Shown here: one piece after another, positions 10,330 to 20,400 of the stretch
Layout of the letters: each line of letters opens with the position of its first letter
How positions within the stretch are numbered: position 1 is the stretch's first letter
Assembly (NCBI GenBank): GCA_905178155.1
Contig: CAJINV010000001.1
Span: 610,637 to 674,636, forward strand
Length of the DNA stretch: 64,000 bases
Reading direction: 5' to 3'
Source: Amoebophrya sp. A120
Lineage: Eukaryota; Sar; Dinophyceae; Syndiniales; Amoebophryaceae
The notes under the pieces: model-generated
Told to the model about the DNA's origin: nothing
Databases searched by the model: none
What the model saw: only the letters and a program-made list of their open reading frames with translations
Translations under genes and position numbers: made by a program

Positions 10330-11569
10330 CTCTTGCGAACCTCCTCGTGGCGGGCGGAATTGTTTGATGCGAAAATTGCTTGCAGGTCTGCAGAACTGGT
10401 GGGGTGGAACAGGTTTTTACTTGCGCCTTTCGGTGGACTCTGGATCTACTCATCGTAGATGAAACTTACGGTGAACTCGGGTGGTGAAACATCTTCTTGT
10501 TCTTTGAATCATAGCAAACAAAGCACTTTGATGACTTCCAAAGCTTCTCCCAGTGCTGGCGCGAAAAGAACACGAAGTAGGTATGCATTGGCCCTTGAAG
10601 TAGATCTGATATGTGCTTTGTGAAAAATCTGGAATCTTCGCCGCACGCACAAGTCCACCCTAGAGCACCGACACGAAATGAACGGAAAATCGTGGGAAAA
10701 CAAGAAAATCGCATCGCAGCATCGCATTCGATCGAGCCTCTTCTACGCAAAGTAGTTTTACTTTTATTAACATCTTCATCTGCACTACTCTTGTGTTGAT
10801 CTGAAAATCGTGCCGCTGAGGAGATCTGACATCGTGCGAGATCTTACGAAAAAATCGTTTGATTCCATTCATTATTCGCTTGGCAATGCGGCTGTCGTTT
10901 ATTTTCTCATCCTCGCACAGGCGACAGCGAACGACAAGAACTGTGTAAAATTTTGGTAGCACATTTTGGTAGTGAGTACCATTCGAGTTGTGCTGGAATC
11001 GACTTGCTTGTTGTAGTGATTTCTGTTGCAACTAGAACTTGTATTGTGCACGGAGTATAATGAAAAGTGTAAGTGGTTTTGATCATTTTGACTTCACGCT
11101 AATTCAGTTACATAGAGAGTGGTCCTTCTAGTGGATTTTTATGAATAGCAAAAAACTACTTATGCACCGCGACTTCGAGCGGAAACGGAAGTACATGCCC
11201 AAACACTACGGACACGGCGACGCAGCGGGACACATGATGCGTGTATGATATTGCAAGTTCTCCTTCTCCTCGCCGCCAAGCAGTAGAAGCTCTACCCCAC
11301 CGACGTCAGTGACCCACGAGGTGTTAGTTGCCAAACGACCTCCTTTCGGACTACAACCTGCCTGCAATCATGGGAGCCCCAGCGGCGTGTGCACGACGGG
11401 TAGTTCTTCCTTTGCAGATAAGGATTGCTGCTGCAGCTCGACAGGAGAGGTGACGCCAAACATACCGCATGGGGTAAATTGAACAAAACTTCTCGTTGGT
11501 TGCAAGGAGCCTCGGACCATAGCTACGAGCTGCGACTTCACACGACATCTCACTCTATAGAAGTCCACC
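10330..11569. other. Intergenic, 1.2 kb
   Basis: No gene supported on either strand. Minus-strand reading frames here lack domain features and coding-like composition. Confidence 0.45.
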
Positions 11570-14500
11570 ATGTCATCTCCTAGCAGCAGCTCCCGCGGCC
11601 CCATGAATATCAAGGCGACGGAGCCGCGTTGGCCGTCTCTCGTGTCTACCGTCGTGAACATTGCGCGCGCCGCCAACCAGCAGGATTTGGGGGACTACGT
11701 GGCCTTTCCCTCCGGGTTTGTGCCCGCACTGGACCCGGTTCGCACCGGGCTCCGGAAGCGGCACGGGCTCGACGTTGTGCTGCCGAAGACGCGGCCGACC
11801 GGGACTTTGCCGAAGGTATTGTTTGTGTACTCGTCCTCCGTCGTGCTGGGCACGAGGGAGTTGTACCAGCACTTGGCGGCGCACCTCAGTTGGCACGCGG
11901 TCTGCAGCGTGGCTTTATTCGACGTCGACGGGGAAGCTGTGGAGAGCGGCAACAGTGCTGAATTCAAGTTGAGCAAACTCCGCTTCGTGTGGGAAACGGC
12001 GAAACCAGACTACGTCATCGCAGACAGCTTCGGGGCGACATTGTGTCTGTTGCTGCTCAGCGAGGTTTGCGAGGAGGAGAGGAAGGAGGCAGCGAAAGTA
12101 CTATCTCCCAGCAGCCCTCGTTCTCCTGACGGGGTGCAGGAGCGAGCAGTAGAGCGCGGTCAGCAGAAGTTCTCCCCCTCGCCCCGAATGTCGACTAAGC
12201 ACCAGCGACGCAGAAATAATGAAGAACCGCCCGCCGACGACCTTGCGGAGGCGCTTGATGGCAGTTTACGGCTGAATTTAGATAGAGCAGGAGAAGGGTC
12301 GGTCGGAATGAAAGGCCAAGCGAATTCTCCTCCAGCGGGAACAAGACCTGCAGGTGCACCAACTAGAAGCGCCGCGCGAAAGAAGTTTTCCCTCCTGGGC
12401 GGGCTGTTGCTACTTTCCCCCTGGGTAGACCTGCAGGACCAGAAACTTCCGTCCTGGGATTCCAACCAGTGCTCTTACGACTACCTCGACCCCACGGTCA
12501 TGCGTCGCGTCGCGCTGGACTTCGCAGCGGAGCATGCAGAATATTGCACCGTGAAATCGCAGCACGAAAAGTTGCAGGCGATGGAAAAAATATTGAACAG
12601 GCAAGAAGCAGCTGCAACGTCCTCGCACGGGATAATCACAACTATAGAAGCAGGCTCGACGCCAAGAAGTAAAAACTTAGCGGGAGGAGCCACGACCTCA
12701 GGGGGAGCAAGGACGACTTCCAGCAGTAAGCTCGGGGCGAAAGCAGAGTCCAGTGCTGGCAGTAACAATACAACGTCTAACATGAACGACCAAAAAGCCG
12801 CTTTCGGTGCTGCGGCCCTCGTTTCCGGCGATTCGGCTACCGTCGCCGCGGCCCGTCTTTCGCGGTACAAGGTGGCTTTTCGGGCGGTTTCCGACTCGTC
12901 TTCGTCGGAAGAGGACTCTCCGCCGGCGAAGCGACGGACCTCGAGCGTGCAGGACAGTGTTTTGTCGAGCGAGAGCGCCGCATCGACGCAGGACAACGAG
13001 GAGGACCAGAAGAACACCTTGAAAATGCGGAAGGGCCAGGAGAGCTTCGCGATGATGCTGGGGCTGAAGCCGAAAGAGAAGCAAAAATCCGCGTGGAAAG
13101 AGATCGTCGCGCCGGAAATTTCGGAGGAGGAGATTCTCCGGCGGGCCTCGCCGAGTTCCTTCGCGGGCGACTTTGCGAACCATTTTTCGCCCGAAGTCTG
13201 CCCCCGGATACACATCGTCTTTGGCGGCCGCGAGAAGCTCCGCGACCAGATCCGGGTGTTCGCGAAAAACCTGCAAGTCGCGCACTTCAAGGCCGAGCAA
13301 TCGGGAAAACCGGCGGTGAATGTGCGAGTGGAGGAATTTGCGGATTTGGCGCACTCCTTCCTGCCGCTGTTCTCCGCCTTCGAGCCCCGACGGCATTACG
13401 GCGACATCCACATGGCCCTGAACTCGGTTCTGCGGTTTCTGTGCACGCCGGTCGGTAACAGTGGCGGTGCTTGTGCAACATCTACTGCGCTGCAGCATAA
13501 AAACTATGGCATGATGATGAAAACTGTTCCACTGCGGGCACCGTCGTCAATCATGCTCCGACGCGAGAGCGACGCAGTACCGCATCACGGCAGTAGTACC
13601 CAAAGTGCAGCGGGGGCGGCGGCCTTCGGGAATAAAGCAGCGATAGGTACAACAAGCATTTCGAAAAGTACCAGCGATCAACATCTTCCCAATCGCAGCG
13701 GCACTCTGGTACAACATCAGTCATCCAACCGGCCCGAAGACGATCGTGCCCCACCCCCTGCACCGAAACCCCCTTTTACTCCCTCCGAGCTGGATGTGCG
13801 AGATTTTGGCGAAGCCAACCTATGCCCCTTGCGGTTGCACGTGATCCAAGACTTTTCGCCCCCGGAACCCAGCGACGCCCTGTACTGCGAGAATTGTCTG
13901 CGCGACAAGCCGGGCTGGAGCGCGTTCGGGAGCACTGGTACCTCTAGCACTCATGACCACCTGGCCCCCTGCACGAATTTAGGGGGTAACAGTTGCGGCG
14001 GTTTGCGACTCTGCGGCAAGTGCCGCGAGTCGCACGTGTGCGACGCGTGGATCAGCTTGCTACGGGACATGTGCGTTGTCGGCCGCGCAACCCCGGGGGA
14101 CTGCCTGGTTTTGCACGCCCCGTCCGCCGAGTATCCCATCGAGAAGCTGTTTCTCATTTCCCAGGGCGGCCGTCCCGCGGAAAATACTAGTACAACCACT
14201 GGAGATAATAATAAAACCAAGATGTTATTAACCGCGCAAGCATTGCAAGATGCGGTGGCAAAGACCACGCTGCGCTACGGACCTCCGCAGGAGAATTATA
14301 GCAATTCTGGTTCTACTTCAACCGCAGCAGTGGTCGACCCAAATTCCTCCTGGGGCGCCATCGCCGACTGGTGGAGCACGGCGGAGCAGGCCGAGGAAGC
14401 CAGAAAAGAGCGGGAGAGGCGCGCGGAGCGGCGGTACTCGGAACTCCTGGTTTTCCTCGCGACTTTACTGGAGAAGGTGGAGCAGAAGCTTGGGCGGACG

Positions 14501-15136
14501 TCCGCGGACATTGCGGAAGACTTCCCGTTCGCGACCATCGAAAACCTGGAAATCGAGCACCTCGGGTTCCAGCACCTGCTCCGATTTCTCCGGCAGCTGG
14601 AGGTGTTGGCGCACACCACCTACGCCCCCATCCTCACCATGCACACCGGGCTTATGTCGCTGCACCGCCGGGGGGTGGACTTTTTGCAGCGCCGGCAGCA
14701 GGGGCCCACGATCCAGGACCGAACGCTGTTGACCATGGACTCCGCAGTGAATTTATTGCCGATTTACTGTGCAACGACCAGTCCCGCACAGCAAAATAAT
14801 ACCACGCCGTCGAGCAGGAGCGGGTCCAACGAACCCTGGTCTCCGGCGAGCTATTACAACAGCGGTCTGGATACAAATACAACAACCCGGCGAAATAACA
14901 ACAGCAATAACTACCCTTTCGTGGACGATAATTTCGGGAGTAATCTGCGGTACCCCTTCAGCGGGCCACTGAGTGGCCGCGGCGGTCGTGACATCTACTC
15001 CGAGGACGACGACGAGGACCAATTCTCCAGCAGCACACCAGGTGGAAACGCGAATCGTAGGTTCCAACACCGCCCACGAGCTAGCACCCTCGACAGCGAA
15101 GAGAGTAACTGGCGAAGTTACAACTCGGAACAGTGA
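11570..15136 (+). CDS. Large alpha/beta-hydrolase-like protein with Cys cluster
   Basis: 1188 aa in one uninterrupted exon. The first half reads as an alpha/beta hydrolase (esterase/lipase type) stretched by low-complexity inserts: strand KVLFVYSSSVV (~82-92), nucleophile-elbow-like YVIADSFGA with candidate Ser153, LLLLSPWVDL (~279-288), typical before the cap in hormone-sensitive-lipase relatives, then HIVFGGREKLRD (~547) carrying the acidic residue and ADLAHSFLP (~590) with the candidate His. The elbow is D-S-F-G-A, not the usual G-x-S-x-G, so activity is uncertain. Residues ~770-825 hold CENC, CGKC and other Cys, suggesting a zinc-binding patch. The C-terminal third is Asn/Thr/Ser-rich. 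The lack of introners in 3.6 kb of coding DNA contrasts with genes downstream. Confidence 0.65.
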   Translation: MSSPSSSSRGPMNIKATEPRWPSLVSTVVNIARAANQQDLGDYVAFPSGFVPALDPVRTGLRKRHGLDVVLPKTRPTGTLPKVLFVYSSSVVLGTRELYQHLAAHLSWHAVCSVALFDVDGEAVESGNSAEFKLSKLRFVWETAKPDYVIADSFGATLCLLLLSEVCEEERKEAAKVLSPSSPRSPDGVQERAVERGQQKFSPSPRMSTKHQRRRNNEEPPADDLAEALDGSLRLNLDRAGEGSVGMKGQANSPPAGTRPAGAPTRSAARKKFSLLGGLLLLSPWVDLQDQKLPSWDSNQCSYDYLDPTVMRRVALDFAAEHAEYCTVKSQHEKLQAMEKILNRQEAAATSSHGIITTIEAGSTPRSKNLAGGATTSGGARTTSSSKLGAKAESSAGSNNTTSNMNDQKAAFGAAALVSGDSATVAAARLSRYKVAFRAVSDSSSSEEDSPPAKRRTSSVQDSVLSSESAASTQDNEEDQKNTLKMRKGQESFAMMLGLKPKEKQKSAWKEIVAPEISEEEILRRASPSSFAGDFANHFSPEVCPRIHIVFGGREKLRDQIRVFAKNLQVAHFKAEQSGKPAVNVRVEEFADLAHSFLPLFSAFEPRRHYGDIHMALNSVLRFLCTPVGNSGGACATSTALQHKNYGMMMKTVPLRAPSSIMLRRESDAVPHHGSSTQSAAGAAAFGNKAAIGTTSISKSTSDQHLPNRSGTLVQHQSSNRPEDDRAPPPAPKPPFTPSELDVRDFGEANLCPLRLHVIQDFSPPEPSDALYCENCLRDKPGWSAFGSTGTSSTHDHLAPCTNLGGNSCGGLRLCGKCRESHVCDAWISLLRDMCVVGRATPGDCLVLHAPSAEYPIEKLFLISQGGRPAENTSTTTGDNNKTKMLLTAQALQDAVAKTTLRYGPPQENYSNSGSTSTAAVVDPNSSWGAIADWWSTAEQAEEARKERERRAERRYSELLVFLATLLEKVEQKLGRTSADIAEDFPFATIENLEIEHLGFQHLLRFLRQLEVLAHTTYAPILTMHTGLMSLHRRGVDFLQRRQQGPTIQDRTLLTMDSAVNLLPIYCATTSPAQQNNTTPSSRSGSNEPWSPASYYNSGLDTNTTTRRNNNSNNYPFVDDNFGSNLRYPFSGPLSGRGGRDIYSEDDDEDQFSSSTPGGNANRRFQHRPRASTLDSEESNWRSYNSEQ

Positions 15137-17489
15137 TGCAGCTCTGGACTTTCACAGCAGCCTGGCGGAACAAGAACTGTCTTGTCGTGGAGCATGTGCT
15201 GGGATCTGGTTTCGCAGCAGCACAGACGGTGTTGCGCACGATTTGAACGGACCGGTTTGGTGCAGCTTCTTTGGTCTTGTCGTATCTCGTCGAAGAAGTG
15301 GAGTCACAGCCAACGCAGAAGGGGGCTGTGACGGGCGAGGGGATGGCAATCACTGGAACCAGATTTATTTTCTCTCCCCCTGGTGTTGGTCTGCAATTAT
15401 AAATATGCACGCCCTCGAAATGTTTTGAATGCAGATGACCCACCTGCTGGCGACACCTGACGAACTTTTCTGTAGATTGTACAGCGACTACCATGTGGAA
15501 ATCATTTGAACAAAGGAAATTATTCATTATAGTCGTGAAAGACTTGTGCAAGATGCATTCAATGATTATTTTGTGGGATAAACAAGCACCACGCACGGTG
15601 CCGCGGCAACCAACGTGCTGTGGCGACGTGGTCGCCCGTGTGTGGCATCATGTGTTCCGGAGCGTATTTTGACACTCAGACCCAACTTACTTCAACGGCA
15701 AGCGAATGATAAAAATGGTGTAATAAGTACTTACCAAGATACTAGCAAAGGACCTCTAAGAAACAACTGACGATCAGCACATAGGACCACTGGCTCTCGA
15801 CGAAGAGACGCGTAGAAGACACTGCAGCAACCACGACCCGATCCGGCGATGTTTTTGCTCGTGTGGTGGTAAAACACGGCAAAGATCATGCCATGACAAG
15901 AAGCGTAAACATAAGTTCACGCGCCTCCAAGATCTACTACTTCTATGATATCAACGTGGGGTGAGATTATACAAAACTGCAGGCAGCAGTAATAGGTGGG
16001 AACGCGACATGCATGGCATTAGACAGAAGTGTCTTTCTTCTACTACCGTGGTCACTCGAGGCTCAGTAGCGCGTGCACAACTGCGATGGATAAAACTGTC
16101 AGCGCAAGACAAGATCATCTTTTTTTAGTAAAAACCTGTTTTGTCATCGAACAAGTGGAAGTTCAAAACAAAAGCGGATTGGATTGACTGTCTTCTTGGT
16201 AATGGTACTATTCTTTTGGTGTAGGATAATCACGGACGACCAGCACTTCCAATATCATCTCGCTTTCTCCTATGTCCGGTGCAATGTTCTCTTTGATTTT
16301 CATCCTTTCTCTTGCAGGCGTTCGAGAGAAGATTCTATCATTTCTGATAGTGCTGCTGCCGCTTTTTTAGAAAGGTACGCAATTTCACTTGCCTGTGAAG
16401 CAGTAGTAAAGTTCTTCCTCTTTATTCACACTATTCTTTTTTGAAGTACAACCAGCAGAGCTTCGAGGCAGCGCAATTTCGGTTGCAGATTTTTCCGATC
16501 AATAAACTATTAAAAAGTGGCTTTTCCAACCAGAAGCTAAATTTTCCGAATCTTGTTTTGGTTCTCACCGCATTGATTGATACTCTGTCTGCTCCCTGAG
16601 CACATCCTCTTTTTCCCGTTACCGATAAAGAAAAGCTGGACCGCAGCCACTTTCTGTTATTTTCGCGGTCATGAAGATGGACAAATGGCTTTTCACAAAA
16701 AAAAATCATAGGACGATGTGAAGATAAATGACACGAAGCAAGTACAACAAGTACTTGACGAGAAATAGATGGTACTTGTCAAGAACAAATACTACATACT
16801 GTTTTAGCTCCTGAGCGCCTTTTCGCCGGCTTATCGTCGAAGACGCGTTTCGCATTCATATATGCACATCTCGGAGTCTTATTCGCGATTACTGACTTAG
16901 TCCTGTTTTTTTGAAAATAAAGAAAGTTTGTTTGTACTCGAAGGTTTTGATGTCAATAGTAGAGCTAGCAAAAGTAGTATTCAAACGCTGAGAATATAGA
17001 ATCCAAAATATTTATGCTTAGAATATAGAAAATTATAGATATAGACCGTATTGTTCACTACAAGAAATAAAGTTTGTTTGTATCCTAGCAACATAAGGCG
17101 AAAGGTGAAAGGTGAAGACGTTCACCACCAGCAGACCGCAAGAATTTAATCACGAAAAACTTCGCTCTCATTTCCTACCTCATTCTTATCGTGCATTCAA
17201 ATCTGTAATGCTATTTTGCCTCTCGGCACAGAAATGCCCTCTCCTGCTTCTAGATCTTGCCTTTCCTCCCTTCTTATTCTTATCGGCTTTTCGAACTGCA
17301 TAGCATGCTCCATTCCACAGGCAGATTCTTACGTGCAAGGAAAACGCGATCTTTTAGATTTCTAAAAGCGATAGTAGAAATAGAATTTTTATTTTTGTTT
17401 TTGTTTACTTCAAATGCAATTAAGATGTATCTCTATTAATAACATTGTTGATACTTAATCCGGATAAACAAGCGTGATCTATCATTTCT
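15137..17489. other. Intergenic, 2.35 kb, AT-rich
   Basis: No gene, introner signature or clear repeat seen on either strand. Base composition is clearly more AT-rich than the genes. Confidence 0.5.
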
Positions 17490-20400
17490 ATGTACTATCC
17501 TAACCAGATACTTTCCCTTGGGTTCTTTACAACCACTTTCCAAAATATTTATTCGATCGCCTTTTTTCTCAATCCTCTGAAGAAGTTTTTTACCCGTCTC
17601 GCCAAACGGAGCGCAAAAGCTCTTTCCACGTCCGAAAAAGAAAGGGGCGGAAGTCAGGAACGAAAAGGAGAACGACGAAGTAGACCACCGGGAGAAGAAA
17701 AACCAGCATCAAGAACAACCGAATCACAATCAGAAGATCATCATCATCATCCACGGAAAAAAAATTTTACGGAGGCTCAAGAACTACAAAGTAAGACTAC
17801 TGCAGCTTCGAAAAAGCAGCAAGCGTCTTTATTTTCGGCAGGTAAGAAAAACATAAGTGAAAGTAAAGGAAAGCTCAGCAGCGCCGGTTATTATTTCCCA
17901 CCTCCGACCACGTCTGCGGAAAAGGAAAAGCACACGAACACCACCAACATCATGCCGGAGGATATGATTCAGCGGCTGATGCCCCCGCGGGCGGCTCCGG
18001 AGAACCAGGCCTCGTTCAACAGATTGCGGTTCGAAATGGAGGACGACTATCATGTGCAAATATGTCTGGGTCTGGAAAGGTGGAACTTGTGTTGCATGTC
18101 CTGCATTCCTGAAAAATCTGTATTGCATAGCCACCAAACGTGCGACTCCTTTGTGATGCAAAAACGCAGCTTGTCATGCGTGCTACGCATCGGACGGCGC
18201 CAACTAAACTTGTCATGTGAGGCTGCACTTGAAAGCAACAGACTCATCCATGCTTTAGCATCACAAGTTTCCAAGCCCAGACACATTTGCAATTGATAAC
18301 GACTGCGACGACCTGATTGACTCCATCAAGGCCATATCAAATGTAAAAATGTCTGGGTCTGGAAGAATGCAACCTGTGATGCTGCGTCTCCATTATCCAA
18401 AAATCTGTATTGCATGAACAGCAAAAGAGGTCTGGCTTTGGCCACGGCGAGAGGGCATTTCTCATGCGGTATAGGCATCAGAAGGTCCTCACAAGGCCTG
18501 TGATGCTAGGGCATGCATCGCAGACATCAGGAGTCACGCAAAATGTGCATGACAAACCTTGCATGCTTCCAGACCCAGACATTTTTGCATTTGATAGGCC
18601 ATGCACACCATGTGTCGCGGCCCCAAGACGTCCCAGGAAGACCTGCAGCTGGTGCTGAAGGAGTGCGAGGAGGACGACGATTTCTTGATCGACGAGGAAC
18701 ATCGTTCTGAACGGAAGGCTATCAAATGCAAATATGTCTGGGTCTGGAAGGATGCAACTTGTGATGCTGCCTTTGGATTCTACAAGAATCTGTACCGCGT
18801 GAGCAGCAAGAGAAGTTCAGTTTTTGCCAAACAGAGGGGGCAACATTTCTCATGCGGTATAGGCATCAGGATCAGGAAGCGCTCGCAAAATCTGTGATGC
18901 TGGGGCATGCATCACAGGCATCATGGATCATTCAAAATGAGCATGAGAAATCTTGCAATCTTCCAGACCCAGACATATTTGCAATGCATAAAGGACCAAC
19001 ACGACCAACCGCACTCGACGCGCAAGGCCTCGCCCACCGAGGGATCGCTCGCCGACAATTCGACGCATTTCGACACTTTAAACAGCACGCGCGCCAGTGT
19101 GCTGAGCGGGGTGCATATCGTGAGGAAAAAGTGTTACAGTTACACACTCTGCGATGCAAGACACGCAAGACAGACAACCTCTGTCATGCCGGAAATGCTT
19201 GCCAGCCACCTCATTTCGTACGTGCGTGTTTTCGTTTATGGTCTGCGCTTTACAAGTTTTGTTTGCCATGCAGAGCAACTCTGTGATGCTGAAACTCCAA
19301 CAAATGTGTAACTGTAACACTTTTTCCTTCGCATAGTGCAGCTCTCCTCGGCAGGGGTGAGTCCGGCGGCCTCGGCGCTATCAAATGTAAAAATGTCTGG
19401 GTCTGGAAGATTGGAACTTGTGATGCTAACTTTGGACTCTAAAAAGATCTGTATTGCATGACCAGCAATAGGAGCCCAGTTTGTGCTACGCGAAAAGGCA
19501 TTTATCATGCGGGATAGGCATCAGGAAGGCCTCTAAGAATATGTGATGCCAGATCATGCATTACAGACATCCTGAGTCATGTAAAATATGCATGACAAAC
19601 CTGGTAACCTTCCAGACCCAGACATTTTTGCATTTGATAGGCGCACTACAGCTACCACAGTACTATATCAAATGTAAAAATGTCTGGGTCTGGAAGAATG
19701 CAACTTGTGATGCTGAATTTGTATTCCAAAAAAATCTGTATTGCATGAGCAGCAAAGGAAACGTAATTTTTGCTACGCGGAAAGAGCATTTGTCATGCGG
19801 TATAGGCATCAAGAAGCCCTCACAAAATCTGTGATGCCAGGGCATGCATCACAGACATCATGGCTCATGCAAAACGTGCATGACAAGTCTCAGAATCTTC
19901 CAGACCCAGACATTTTTACATTTGATACACGACTACCCATAGCAACTACAAGCGGGACCAACTGCATGGGACGAATACTAGTAATTTGAATAGTACCAAT
20001 TCCTCCAACCGAAGTCGCAGTCATCACCTATCAGATGCAAAAGTTTGTGCATACTAAATCGCGAAAATTATATTTTTGCATAATTATTAGAGGTTGACGG
20101 CGGCCTTCTTAGTCAAAGCTACGATGGTGCCGAAATCCAGTGTTGGTTCATTCCGAAAAAAACTGTTTAACAGTTTTTTTCGGAATCAAACTGTTTAACA
20201 GTTGAAATCGCATAATATGCGATTTCAACTAGTCTGTCAGTGCGATCATAGTTACTACACTTTTGCAATGCATAGGGGAGTCACTCCAATAACTACGCCC
20301 CAACGGACTCCGCGTCGTCGAGCGGCAATGATTCTTCGTACGCCGAAGACAGTTGTCGAGAGTGCTCTTGTTCGTCGTCGGAGCAGGAAGTGGGAACCAA

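Larger units (their letters stand above)
20029..20274. mobile_element. Introner, family F-like, with palindromic core
   Basis: Degenerate ends (TATCAGATGCAAAAG and CTTTTGCAATGCATA). Flanks TCACC / GGGGA no longer match, yet removing the element plus 5 bases restores the frame. The interior carries two near-perfect palindromes (20151-20185 and 20201-20229). Confidence 0.7.

Noticed and set aside
12481-13498. Two overlapping minus-strand frames over 260 codons
   Set aside because: Shadows of the hydrolase-like gene.
20151-20229. Rho-independent terminator or CRISPR-like repeat
   Set aside because: The setting is a eukaryotic intron, and there is no spacer-repeat array.
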